A DNA stretch of 60,502 bases from Streptomyces afghaniensis 772. GTDB lineage: Bacteria > Actinomycetota > Actinomycetes > Streptomycetales > Streptomycetaceae. Below the pieces are notes generated by a model that saw nothing but the letters and a program-made list of their open reading frames with translations, did no database searches and was not told where the DNA came from. The stretch spans positions 1 through 60,502 of the forward strand of contig KE354211.1 in NCBI GenBank assembly GCA_000415505.1. The letters are read 5' to 3'. Of this stretch, positions 36,373 to 45,894 are shown piece after piece. The position numbers and the translations under genes were made by a program. Position 1 is the first letter of the stretch, and the number at the start of each line of letters is the position of its first letter.

Positions 36373-39300
36373 ATGTCCTCGCCCCCATGGTTCCGGTCTG
36401 CGAGACCGGCCTGGCGCAGCGGCCGTCGCGGTGCGGCGGTGCTGCTCGGCCTGGCGCTGTCGATAGGCCTGCTTCCGCAGTCCGCCCCTGAAGCCGCGGC
36501 CGACGAGGGCATGAAGAGGCCCAAGGCGCAGACGGACCTGGACGATCCGGTCCGCGGGAAGAACGCCAAGCCGAAGGTCTTCAAGAGGACCGATCAGGCC
36601 GAGAAGGCGGCGGTCAGGCAGGTCGATGACGTCCGCTGGCCCGAGGCCGGCAGCGCTGAGGTCAAGCTGTCCGGCACGGCGGTCAAGGCGGCGGGGCTGC
36701 CGGTGCGCGCCAAGGAATCCGGGGCCAAGAAGGCCGCGGAGTCCATACGCGTCGAGATGCTCGGCCGCAAGGCGTCCAAGGCGGCCGGCCTCGACGGCGT
36801 CCTGTTCACCGTGGTCCGCACCGACGGTGAAACGGCCCAGGGCGGCGCTCAGATCACGCTGGACTACTCGGACTTCTCCGACGCCTACGGCGGTGTCTAC
36901 GGCTCCCGTCTCCGCCTCGCCCAGTACCCGGCGTGCGTGCTGACGACTCCGGAGAAGAAGGGCTGCTCGACACCGACGTACCTGAAGAGTGTCAACAACT
37001 CGGTGAAGGAGACGCTCACGGCGACCGTGAGCGCTGCCGGTGACACCTCCGGCGCGGCCCCCCAGTTCCTTGACGCACAGTCGAGCACCTCCACCGTCAC
37101 CGTTCTGGCGGCCACCGCGAGCAGCAGTGGTGACGGCGGTGACTTCAAGGCGACCGGGCTCTCCGCCTCCTCCGAGTGGGGCGTCGACACCAGGTCGGGC
37201 GCCTTCACCTGGACGTACCCACTGACCACGCCTCCCGTCCCGGGCGGCCTGCAGCCCAGTATCGGACTGGGTTACAACTCCCAGTCGATCGACGGGCAGA
37301 CAGCGACCACGAACAACCAGGGGTCGTGGATCGGGCAGGGCTTCTCCTACGAGCCCGGCTACATCGAACGCCGGTACAAGCCGTGCGCCGACGATGGTCA
37401 CGACGACACCTACGGCGACCAGTGCTGGGCATACGACAATGCCACCCTCGCCTTGGCCGGCGGCACCTCCGGCGAGATCATCAAGGACGACGAGAAGGGC
37501 AGGTGGCGACTCAGCAGCGACGACAACTCCAAGATCGAGCGGCTGACCGATACCACCAACGGCGACGACAACGGCGAGTACTGGAAGCTCACCACCACGG
37601 ACGGCACCCAGTACTTCTTCGGCCGGAACCGGCTGCCCGGATACACCACAGGCAACGAGGAGACCCACTCGACCTGGACGGTCCCCGTCTACGGCGACGA
37701 TCCCAACGAGCCCTGCTACAAGGCCACCTTCGCAGACGCCTACTGCTCCCAGGCCTGGCGCTGGAACCTCGACCACGTCATCGACCCGCACGGCAACGTC
37801 ATGTCGTACTTCTACGGCAAGGAGACGAACTACTACACGCAGGGCCTGAAGACGGGGGAGAACGGCAAGCCGTACATCCGCGGCGGATATCTCAAGCGGA
37901 TCGACTACGGCCAGCGCGAGGACAAGGCCTACTCGACCAAGCCCGCGGCCCAGGTCATCTTCACCACGGCGGAACGCTGCATCGGCGCGCCGGCCGACTG
38001 TGAGCCCGGAGACCTCACGGATGCCACGGCCGCCAATTGGCCGGACGTGCCCTGGGATCAGAACTGCAAGGCGAGCACCAAGTGCGCGGGTCAGAACTCG
38101 CCCACCTTCTGGACTCGCAAGAAGCTGACGAAGATCACCACGCGGATCCGTACCGGAGATGCCACGTACAGCCCGGTCGACGAGTGGAGCCTGGACCACA
38201 TCTTCACCGATAACGGTGATGGCTCCAAGTCACTGTGGCTCGACCGGATCGACCACATCGGCAAGGTCGGCACGGACGCATCCGTCCCGTCCGTGAAGCT
38301 GTACGGCAAGCAGCTCCCCAACCGCGTCGACAAGACCAGCGACAACATCCAGCCCTTCCACCGGTTCCGCATGTCCGGGGTAGAGAACGAGACGGGCGGC
38401 GCGCTGAGCGTCAACTACGCGCCCAACGAGTGCACGCCGAGCAACCTGCCTGCCGAGGACGCCTCGACCAAGCGCTGCTTCCCGGTGAAATGGAACCCGC
38501 CGGGCGAAGAGGATCCGATCGTCGACTGGTTCCACAAGTACGTCGTCGAGTCCGTGATTGAGACCGACCTGACCGGCGGCAACGACGACCAGGTCACGTC
38601 GTACACCTACGTCGGAGATGCGGGCTGGCGCAAGAGCAAGGCTGACGGCATCAGCAAGGCCGAGTACCGCTCCTGGGGCGACTGGCGCGGGTACGGCAAG
38701 GTGCGCGTCGCCACCTCGAACGGAGCCAACTCTCCCTCCAACACCAAGACAGAGCACGTCTTCTTCCGCGGCCTCCACGGTGACGTGAACGCGAGTGGCG
38801 CAACGCGCTCGGCATCCGTGACCGACTCGAACGGGACCTCTTACGAGGACACGGAGTGGAAGGCAGGTCAGGAACTCGAAACCCTCACGTACAACGGCGC
38901 CGATGTCACCGAGAAGTCGGTAGCGGTTCCGTGGACCGCTGTGACGGCGACGAGCACCAAGGACTGGGGAACGCGCAAGGCGCGCTACATCGCGAACGGT
39001 ACGACCGACACATATGTCGCGCTTGCCACGGGCGGCTGGCGTCGTACGAGGGCGACCACCCAGTACGACGCGGAGACCGGACGGGTCCGTCAGGTCGACG
39101 ACTACGGCGAGGTCGGCGTCGCCGACAATCAGTGCGTCCGCACCGAGTACGCGGACAGCGAGAGCCGGCACATGTACGCGTACGTGTCGCGGGTGGAGAA
39201 GGTCAGCGTCGAGTGCGCCGCGACTCCCGATCGGCGCACCCAGGTCATCTCCGACGACCTGACCTACTACGACGGCTCCACCACGCTCGGCGCGGCCCCC

Positions 39301-42300
39301 ACCAAGGGTGAGGTGACCACGACCAAACGCCTGGAGTCCCACAGCGGCACGACGGCGAGCTATCAGACGACCGCCGTCACGACGTACGACGACTTCGGCC
39401 GTCCGCTCGTGGTGAAGGACGCGGAGACGGCCTCGTCACCGACGGAGTACGCCTCCTCGACCACGTACACGGAAACGTACGGACTCGCCACGAAGTCGGT
39501 GGTGACCAACAGAGCGGGCTGGACGGCCACTACCGAGTACGCGCCGCAGTGGGGCGTGCCGACCGCCAAGGTCGACCAGAACAACCGGCGTACGAAGCTG
39601 GCATACGACGGGCTGGGCCGCCTTACGTCGGTATGGCTGCCGGACCGCATCGGTGCGAGCGAATCGATCAAGTACGAGTACCTGGTGCGCGGTAGCGCCG
39701 GCCCGACCGCCGTGCACACCCAGAAGATCGAGAAGGGCGGCCAGTCGTACGGCAGTGAATGGACGCTGTACGACGGTCTGCTGCGGCCCCGGCAGGAGCA
39801 GACCGAGGGGCCGGGAGGCGGCCGCATGGTCGCCGACACCCTCTACGACGGCTCCAACCGCGTGGTGCAGGTCAACGACACCTACTACGCCGCGGGTGCC
39901 CCGTCCCCGAAGCTCTTCGAACCGGTCAACGGTGATCTCACCGGGCAGACGCTGACGGAGTACGACGGGGCCGGCAGGGTCACCGCCTCGATCTTCAATG
40001 TGCAGGGCGAGGAGAAGTACCGCACTACGTACGTGCACGGTGGCGACCGTGTCACCACAACCCCGCCGACGGGCGGTGCGAAAACCACGGTCGTCAAGGA
40101 TGCCCGGGACCACACCACGACCCAGATCCAGTATCCCCAGGACGCGGACGCGGTCACCACGTCTTATGGCTACACCCCTGCCGGTCAGCTGCAGAAGGTG
40201 ACGGACGACGCCGGAAACGCATGGACGTACACATACGACCAGTTGGGACGTAAGAAGAAGGCGGTCGACCCGGACACGGGCACGTCGGAGTTCGCCTACG
40301 ACGCCCTGGACCGCCAGATCTCGGTGACGGTCAACGGCAACAAGACGTCCACCAAGTACGACGAACTGGGCCGTCCCGTCTCCACCTGGCAGGGTGAGCC
40401 GGACACCGGCACGAGGCTGTCGGTGACGAAGTACGACACGGTCGTCAAGGGCGAGCTGTACGGCGTCTACAGCTACAAGGACGGCGCGGTCCATTCGTCG
40501 GTCACCTATCCGACCCTCGACGCGAACAACGACTACAAGCCGGTCTCGACGAAGTACTTCCTGTCGAAGACGGCCGAGCCGCAGCTGGGCGGGACCTACG
40601 AGTTCACCGCGCAGTACAACGACGACGGGACCGTGCAGGGTCAGGGCCTGCCGGCGGCGGGAGACCTGCCCGCCGAGGCCGTCGGCTACACGTACGACGA
40701 GCTGCAACGGCCGACGGGCCTGAACACCTCGCTGGGCGGACTGAAGTACGTCACCGACGTGTCGTACTCACCGACGTCCGACCTGGAGCAGGTGGAACTG
40801 TCCACCGGCGAGTCGACTGCCAAGAAGACCTGGCTCAACAACACGTTCGAGGCGGGCACACACCGCCTTGCCAACGCCAGTGTCAGGGTGGAGGGCGCGT
40901 CGAGCGCCGCCTACGACGCGGACTTCACGTACAACGCCGTCGGCGACGTCCTCTCGATCGCGGACACACCCACCAACGGCACGAGCGACGTTCAGTGCTT
41001 CAGGTACGACGGCCTGCGTCGTCTGACCGACGCGTGGTCCTCGTCGGTGAGCTCCAACGGGGCCAAGGGCACCGGCAGCGCGGATGCGGCCTGCACGTCG
41101 GCGGCGTCGTCCTCGACGGTCGGTGGGGTGTCTCCCTACTGGACGGAATACGGCTACGACGCGATCGGCAACCGGAAGAGCGAGACGCGGCACGGCCTGA
41201 ACGGGGCCCCGACCTCCACCCGGACGTACACCTACGGGGAGAAGTCCGGCCCCAACGGGACCAACTCCGGTCCGCACACGGTGTCGTCGGTCGTCGAGAA
41301 GACGGCGGCCACGAGTACCACGCCCGAGGTCACCTCTCAGGACACCTACACCTACGACGTCACGGGCAATACCAAGACCCGTGTCCTCAACGGGGACACC
41401 CAGTCCCTGGACTGGGACAAGCAGGGTGAGCTGACCAAGGTCACCAACGCCGACGGCACGGTGACGCAGTACACGTACGACGCGTCGGGCGAGCGGATCC
41501 TCCGGGACACCTCCAGGGAGAAGACGTTCTACCTGCCGGGCATGGAGCTGCACCTGGACAAGTCGACGTCCAAGGTGACGACGACCCGCTACTACTCGTT
41601 CGGCTCCATGCAGATCGCCATGCGGGACGCGTCCGGTGTCCACTTCCTGGCGTCGGACCACCAGGGAACGGCCCAACTGGCGATCAATGCCAAGACCGGT
41701 GAGACGACGCGCCGCCGCACGGACCCCTTCGGAAACCCCCGCGACGAGTCCACGGCGTCCACCTCGTCGCCCGCCTGGGTCAACGACAAGGGCTTCGTCG
41801 GCGGCACGGTCCAAAAGTCCACGGGCCTGACCACCCTCGGGGCGCGTGAATACGACTCCGACACGGGCCGCTTCATCTCGGCGGACCCGATCATCGACTA
41901 CTCCGACCCGCAGCAGATCAACGGCTACTCGTACAGCAACAACAACCCGGTCACCTTCTCCGACCCCAGCGGCCTGAAGCCCGACGACTGTGTGAACGTC
42001 GGGATCACCTGCACCCTCGAGCGTGACGGTGGGTGGGAGGTCAAGGCGACCGACACCTACTACACGTACTACGGCGTTCAGAAGCCGAAGGAGTCGCCGG
42101 CGCAGTACCGGGCGCGCCAGCAGAAGGCGCAGGCGAACGCGGCCAAGCAGCGGGCCATCGCCGTCGCCAAGGAACTGGCGAAGATCGTCGCGGACGAGCT
42201 GGGCATCACGGACGCGCTGGACTGCTTCACCACGGGGGCGTTGGGCTCCTGCGGGGCCACGGCACTCAACGTGGTGTCGTCGCTCGTGGCCGGTGGGCCG

Positions 42301-43233
42301 CTGGCGCGGCTGGCCGCGAAGTACTGGAACAAGATGGACAAGGCCTGGGCCCTGATCAAACGGATCGGGGGCCTGAGCCGCAGGCTCTGGGAGAACTTCC
42401 AGGACTGGCGCAAGAGCAGCAAAGCGGCCGACGAGGCGACGCAGGCCGTGACCTGCGAGACGGACAACAGCTTCACTCCGGACACCAAGGTGTTAATGGC
42501 CGACGGTTCCACGAAAAAGATCAAGGACGTCGATACAGGCGACAAGGTCTTGGCGACCGATCCGGAGACGGGCGAGACCAAAGTCGAGACGGTCACAGCC
42601 GAGATCAAGGGCAAGGGCGTCAAGCACCTCGTCAAGCTCAGCGTGGACATTGACGGCAAGAAGGGAGCCAAGGCCGCTTCAGTCACGGCGACCGATGGTC
42701 ATCCTTTCTGGGTTCCTGAGCTCGGCATGTGGGTCGACGCCACTGACCTGAAGGTGGGGGAGCGGCTACGGGCGAACGTGGGGAACCGTGTCGAAATCGA
42801 CTCGATAGAGCGGTGGACGACTCGATCGGCCACGGTGCACAACCTTACGGTCGGCGATCTGCACACGTACTATGTGCTTGCCGGTGACACCCCTGTACTA
42901 GTCCACAATGCAACGCCAGGACAGAAGTGTGATCTTACGCTGGGGGCAGGTCCCAACGCTCGAGAGGGGGTAGCCCTGGAGAACGGCGATATTGAGGCAG
43001 ATGGGGTTCGTGAGCTCGTCAATGAGTCTGGCAATGCACATGGCTGTCATACCTGCTCCGCTGTGAAGCCTGGCACAAAGAACGGGGATTGGATCCCGGA
43101 TCACCAACCGCCATCCAGCCTCGTCCCTCCCGGCTCACCTCAGACGGCGTATCCTCACTGTCTGCCCTGTGCTAGGCGGCAGGGCGGAGTTGTCTCGCAG
43201 CTTTCACAAGGAAAGAGTAAGAAGGAATGGTAG
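36373..43233 (+). CDS. RHS-repeat polymorphic toxin with HINT domain and C-terminal nuclease-like tip
   Basis: 2,286 residues. A signal peptide (LLGLALSIGLLPQS...AAA) is followed by a wall-like N-terminal region, many RHS/YD repeats (YDGLGRL, YDALDRQ) and the RHS core YDSDTGRFISADPI with SDPSGL. A HINT/intein-like domain spans residues of about 2028-2179 (catalytic Cys2028, SFTPDTKVLMADG, TDGHPFW, HTYYVLAG, ending VHN), which would cut off the last 107 residues. That tip has CHTC, DHQPP and CLPC, a treble-clef/HNH-like zinc arrangement. ATG 36373 has GGAG five bases upstream. A rare TTA codon (42493) lies in the HINT. Role: contact-dependent killing of competitors. The nuclease call is inferred. 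Confidence 0.88.
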   Translation: MSSPPWFRSARPAWRSGRRGAAVLLGLALSIGLLPQSAPEAAADEGMKRPKAQTDLDDPVRGKNAKPKVFKRTDQAEKAAVRQVDDVRWPEAGSAEVKLSGTAVKAAGLPVRAKESGAKKAAESIRVEMLGRKASKAAGLDGVLFTVVRTDGETAQGGAQITLDYSDFSDAYGGVYGSRLRLAQYPACVLTTPEKKGCSTPTYLKSVNNSVKETLTATVSAAGDTSGAAPQFLDAQSSTSTVTVLAATASSSGDGGDFKATGLSASSEWGVDTRSGAFTWTYPLTTPPVPGGLQPSIGLGYNSQSIDGQTATTNNQGSWIGQGFSYEPGYIERRYKPCADDGHDDTYGDQCWAYDNATLALAGGTSGEIIKDDEKGRWRLSSDDNSKIERLTDTTNGDDNGEYWKLTTTDGTQYFFGRNRLPGYTTGNEETHSTWTVPVYGDDPNEPCYKATFADAYCSQAWRWNLDHVIDPHGNVMSYFYGKETNYYTQGLKTGENGKPYIRGGYLKRIDYGQREDKAYSTKPAAQVIFTTAERCIGAPADCEPGDLTDATAANWPDVPWDQNCKASTKCAGQNSPTFWTRKKLTKITTRIRTGDATYSPVDEWSLDHIFTDNGDGSKSLWLDRIDHIGKVGTDASVPSVKLYGKQLPNRVDKTSDNIQPFHRFRMSGVENETGGALSVNYAPNECTPSNLPAEDASTKRCFPVKWNPPGEEDPIVDWFHKYVVESVIETDLTGGNDDQVTSYTYVGDAGWRKSKADGISKAEYRSWGDWRGYGKVRVATSNGANSPSNTKTEHVFFRGLHGDVNASGATRSASVTDSNGTSYEDTEWKAGQELETLTYNGADVTEKSVAVPWTAVTATSTKDWGTRKARYIANGTTDTYVALATGGWRRTRATTQYDAETGRVRQVDDYGEVGVADNQCVRTEYADSESRHMYAYVSRVEKVSVECAATPDRRTQVISDDLTYYDGSTTLGAAPTKGEVTTTKRLESHSGTTASYQTTAVTTYDDFGRPLVVKDAETASSPTEYASSTTYTETYGLATKSVVTNRAGWTATTEYAPQWGVPTAKVDQNNRRTKLAYDGLGRLTSVWLPDRIGASESIKYEYLVRGSAGPTAVHTQKIEKGGQSYGSEWTLYDGLLRPRQEQTEGPGGGRMVADTLYDGSNRVVQVNDTYYAAGAPSPKLFEPVNGDLTGQTLTEYDGAGRVTASIFNVQGEEKYRTTYVHGGDRVTTTPPTGGAKTTVVKDARDHTTTQIQYPQDADAVTTSYGYTPAGQLQKVTDDAGNAWTYTYDQLGRKKKAVDPDTGTSEFAYDALDRQISVTVNGNKTSTKYDELGRPVSTWQGEPDTGTRLSVTKYDTVVKGELYGVYSYKDGAVHSSVTYPTLDANNDYKPVSTKYFLSKTAEPQLGGTYEFTAQYNDDGTVQGQGLPAAGDLPAEAVGYTYDELQRPTGLNTSLGGLKYVTDVSYSPTSDLEQVELSTGESTAKKTWLNNTFEAGTHRLANASVRVEGASSAAYDADFTYNAVGDVLSIADTPTNGTSDVQCFRYDGLRRLTDAWSSSVSSNGAKGTGSADAACTSAASSSTVGGVSPYWTEYGYDAIGNRKSETRHGLNGAPTSTRTYTYGEKSGPNGTNSGPHTVSSVVEKTAATSTTPEVTSQDTYTYDVTGNTKTRVLNGDTQSLDWDKQGELTKVTNADGTVTQYTYDASGERILRDTSREKTFYLPGMELHLDKSTSKVTTTRYYSFGSMQIAMRDASGVHFLASDHQGTAQLAINAKTGETTRRRTDPFGNPRDESTASTSSPAWVNDKGFVGGTVQKSTGLTTLGAREYDSDTGRFISADPIIDYSDPQQINGYSYSNNNPVTFSDPSGLKPDDCVNVGITCTLERDGGWEVKATDTYYTYYGVQKPKESPAQYRARQQKAQANAAKQRAIAVAKELAKIVADELGITDALDCFTTGALGSCGATALNVVSSLVAGGPLARLAAKYWNKMDKAWALIKRIGGLSRRLWENFQDWRKSSKAADEATQAVTCETDNSFTPDTKVLMADGSTKKIKDVDTGDKVLATDPETGETKVETVTAEIKGKGVKHLVKLSVDIDGKKGAKAASVTATDGHPFWVPELGMWVDATDLKVGERLRANVGNRVEIDSIERWTTRSATVHNLTVGDLHTYYVLAGDTPVLVHNATPGQKCDLTLGAGPNAREGVALENGDIEADGVRELVNESGNAHGCHTCSAVKPGTKNGDWIPDHQPPSSLVPPGSPQTAYPHCLPCARRQGGVVSQLSQGKSKKEW

Positions 43234-43625
43234 CTAGTGGCCCTGCGGTTGCATTCCTGGCGAAAGTCGAACACGGATGCCTGATCTTGCGGGACGTGGG
43301 AAGTGGCGACGATATCTCCGAATGGGACCCAGAGTCGAATAGTTGGCACAAGGAGGGAGCTTCGCTCATCTTCGGCGTTCAAGCCAGTGTTGACGGCCCC
43401 GTCCGATGCGAGGTATGGAAGTCGCCCCCTCCCGCCGTGCTGCCTGCCAGGCTTCTGAAAGCATCACTGCCGTGTCCGTCAGGGTGGTTGGTGCTGCATG
43501 ACCCGAACGATTATGTCCGCTTTCAGTTTGCAGGCGTCCGTGGGTCTGTCCAGTGTTCAGTGATGGTGGACGACGTGCAATTCCCATCCGAGGTGCAGAT
43601 CCTGCTGGAGAAGGCGGAGAAGTAG
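43227..43625 (+). CDS. Putative immunity protein of the RHS toxin
   Basis: A 132-residue small soluble acidic protein without signal or membrane segment, beginning 7 nt inside the RHS stop region (ATG 43227). I do not recognise the family. Position immediately behind a polymorphic toxin tip, overlap with it, and base composition lower in GC than the surrounding genes are all typical for a cognate immunity gene. It should bind and block the 107-residue toxin tip in the cytoplasm. Confidence 0.72.
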   Translation: MVASGPAVAFLAKVEHGCLILRDVGSGDDISEWDPESNSWHKEGASLIFGVQASVDGPVRCEVWKSPPPAVLPARLLKASLPCPSGWLVLHDPNDYVRFQFAGVRGSVQCSVMVDDVQFPSEVQILLEKAEK

Positions 43626-43643
43626 TTTCTTGACGTATGTGGG

Positions 43644-43679
43644 ACTGGCGAGACTCGGTTGAAGTCGACTCTCGCCAGT
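43644..43679. terminator. Terminator hairpin between immunity gene and acdH
   Basis: ACTGGCGAGA (43644-43653) pairs perfectly with TCTCGCCAGT (43670-43679) around a 16-nt loop, followed by TTCTCC and later a T-run (43692-43696). It lies between converging genes. Confidence 0.85.
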
Positions 43680-43778
43680 TCTCCTATAAGGTTTTTCGGT
43701 GCGCATTCATGTTCCCCGGCGAAGCGCCGGAAGCGGGCCATGGAGTCGATCCCGCTTGGTGTGTGCGGCAGGGTGCCT

Positions 43779-44938
43779 TCATCCCACCAGCCCCAACTCC
43801 CGTGCGATCAGCATCCGCTGGACCTCGCTCGTGCCCTCGCCGATTTCGAGGATCTTGGAGTCGCGCCACATGCGGGCGACCGGGTACTCGTTCATGAAGC
43901 CGTAGCCGCCGTGGATCTGGGTGGCTTCGCGGGCGTTGTCCACGGCGATGGTGGAGGAGTAGAGCTTGGCCAGGGCCGCTTCCTTCTTGAAGGGGGCGCC
44001 GGACACCAGGCGGGCCGCCGCGTCGCGCCAGGCGAGGCGGGCCGTGTGGGACTTCATCTCCATGTCGGCGATCTTGAACTGGATCGCCTGGTTGGCGGCG
44101 ATCGGCTTGCCGAAGGCGTGGCGTTCCTTGGCGTACTTGACGGATTCGTCCACACAGCCCTGTGCCAGGCCGGTGGCCAGCGCCGCGATGGCGATGCGGC
44201 CCTCGTCGAGGATGCGGAGGAACTGGGCGTAGCCGCGGCCCTCCTCGCCCAGGAGGTTCGCAGCCGGGACCCGCACGTCCGAGAAGGACAACTCGCGGGT
44301 GTCCGAGGCGTTCCAGCCGACCTTCGAGTACGGGGCCGCGATCGAGAAGCCCGGCGTGCCGGACGGGACGATGATCGAGGAGATGAGCGGCTTGCCGTCC
44401 GGGGTGCGGCCCGTGACCGCCGTGACCGTCACCAGGCCCGTGATGTCCGTGCCCGAGTTGGTGATGAAGCACTTCGTGCCGTTGATCACCCACTCGTCCG
44501 TCGACTCGTCCAGGCGGGCCGTCGTGCGGGTCGCGCCCGCGTCGCTGCCGCCGTCCGGTTCCGTCAGGCCGAACGCGCCCAGGACCTCGCCGGAGCAGAG
44601 CGGGGGAGCCACTCCCGCTTCTGGGCCTCCGTGCCGTAGCGGAACACCGGCATCGCGCCGAGCGAGACGCCGGCTTCGAGCGTGATCGCGACCGAGGAGT
44701 CGACCCGCGCCAGCTCCTCCAGGGCGACGCCCAGCGCCAGGTAGTCGCCGCCCATGCCGCCGTACTCCTCGGGGAACGGCAGCCCGAACAGGCCCATGCG
44801 GCCCATCTCCCGGACGATCTCGTACGGGAACTCGTGCCGCTCGTAGAAGTCGCCGATCTTCGGCGCCACGACCTCGTGCGCGAACTCCTCGACCGTGCGG
44901 CGGAGTTCCTCCAACTCGGGGGAGAGGCGGTAGTCCAT
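43779..44938 (-). CDS. acdH: Isovaleryl-CoA-type acyl-CoA dehydrogenase, one frameshift
   Basis: A 386-residue flavoenzyme once the frame is restored. It oxidises a short branched acyl-CoA such as isovaleryl-CoA in leucine breakdown. It has LGAFGLTEPDGGSDAG and KCFITNSG (FAD region) and the C-terminal QIHGGYGFMNEYPVARMWRDSKILEIGEGTSEVQ. The frame breaks at a five-G run (44602-44606, plus strand); a sixth base joins KREWLP to LCSGEVLGAFGL. ATG 44938 is chosen because AGGAG is 11 nt away; GTG 44947, overlapping the lyase stop, is possible. Last gene of the leucine operon. Confidence 0.92.
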
Positions 44939-44943
44939 GGTGA

Positions 44944-45894
44944 TCACTGCTCCTCGGTGTCCTCATGGGACAGGGCTCGGACGGTGCGGGACGGGCTGGG
45001 TCGGCCCAGACGGTTGGCCATCCACGCGCTCGTGGCGACGAGGCGGCCGAGGTCGATTCCGGTGTCGATGCCGAGGCCCCGCAGCATCCACACGAGGTCT
45101 TCGGTGGCGAGGTTGCCGGTCGCCGACTTGGCGTACGGGCAGCCGCCCAGGCCGCCCGCGGAGGCGTCGACCGTGGTGACGCCCTGCTGGAGGGCCGCGA
45201 GCGTGTTGGCGAGGGCCTGGCCGTAGGTGTCGTGGAAGTGGACGCCGAGGACGGACGGCGGGATTCCTGCTTCGTCGAGGGCCGCGAGGAGCGCGACCAC
45301 ATGGCCCGGGGTCGCCACGCCGATCGTGTCGCCCAGGCTCAGCTCGTCGCAGCCCATGTCCAGCAGGGCCTTGCAGACCCGGACCACCTGGGGGATGGGG
45401 ACCGCGCCCTCCCAGGGGTCGCCGAAGCACATGGAGAGGTAGCCGCGGACGTGGACGTCGTCCGCCTTCGCCCGGGCCACCACCGGGTCGAACATCGCCA
45501 GTGCCTCGTCCACCGTGCGGTTGAGGTTGGCCTTGGCGAAGGACTCCGTGGCGCTGGCGAAGACCGCGACCCGCCGGGCACCCAGGGCCAGGGCGCGGTC
45601 CAGGCCGCGTTCGTTCGGGACCAGGACCGGCAGTGCCACCGGGAGGTCGGCGACCAGGGGGTAGAGCTGCTCCGCGTCCGCCAGTTGGGGGACCCACTTG
45701 GGGTGGACGAAGCTCGTCGCCTCGATCGTCGTCAGGCCCGCTTCGGCCAGACGGCGGACGAACTCCGCCTTGACCTCCGTGGGGACCGTCGCCTTCTCGT
45801 TCTGCAGGCCGTCGCGTGCGCCGACCTCGTGGATGCGGACGCGGGTGGGCAGGTCCGTGGTCGGGACCACCATCGGGAGACCGTCGACTGTCAT
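44944..45894 (-). CDS. hmgL: Hydroxymethylglutaryl-CoA lyase
   Basis: A 316-residue TIM-barrel lyase that splits HMG-CoA to acetoacetate and acetyl-CoA, the last step of leucine catabolism. It carries [12 protein letters not shown] (metal and catalytic residues), the HxH motif in [12 protein letters not shown] and the active-site loop [18 protein letters not shown] 45894 has AGGAGG upstream and overlaps the carboxylase alpha stop. Confidence 0.95.
   Translation of the reverse strand: MTVDGLPMVVPTTDLPTRVRIHEVGARDGLQNEKATVPTEVKAEFVRRLAEAGLTTIEATSFVHPKWVPQLADAEQLYPLVADLPVALPVLVPNERGLDRALALGARRVAVFASATESFAKANLNRTVDEALAMFDPVVARAKADDVHVRGYLSMCFGDPWEGAVPIPQVVRVCKALLDMGCDELSLGDTIGVATPGHVVALLAALDEAGIPPSVLGVHFHDTYGQALANTLAALQQGVTTVDASAGGLGGCPYAKSATGNLATEDLVWMLRGLGIDTGIDLGRLVATSAWMANRLGRPSPSRTVRALSHEDTEEQ

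Noticed and set aside
28745..43625. Mobile element carrying the toxin block
   Set aside because: No transposase, integrase, terminal inverted repeat, direct repeat or tRNA was found at either edge, so only an insertion by recombination is suggested.
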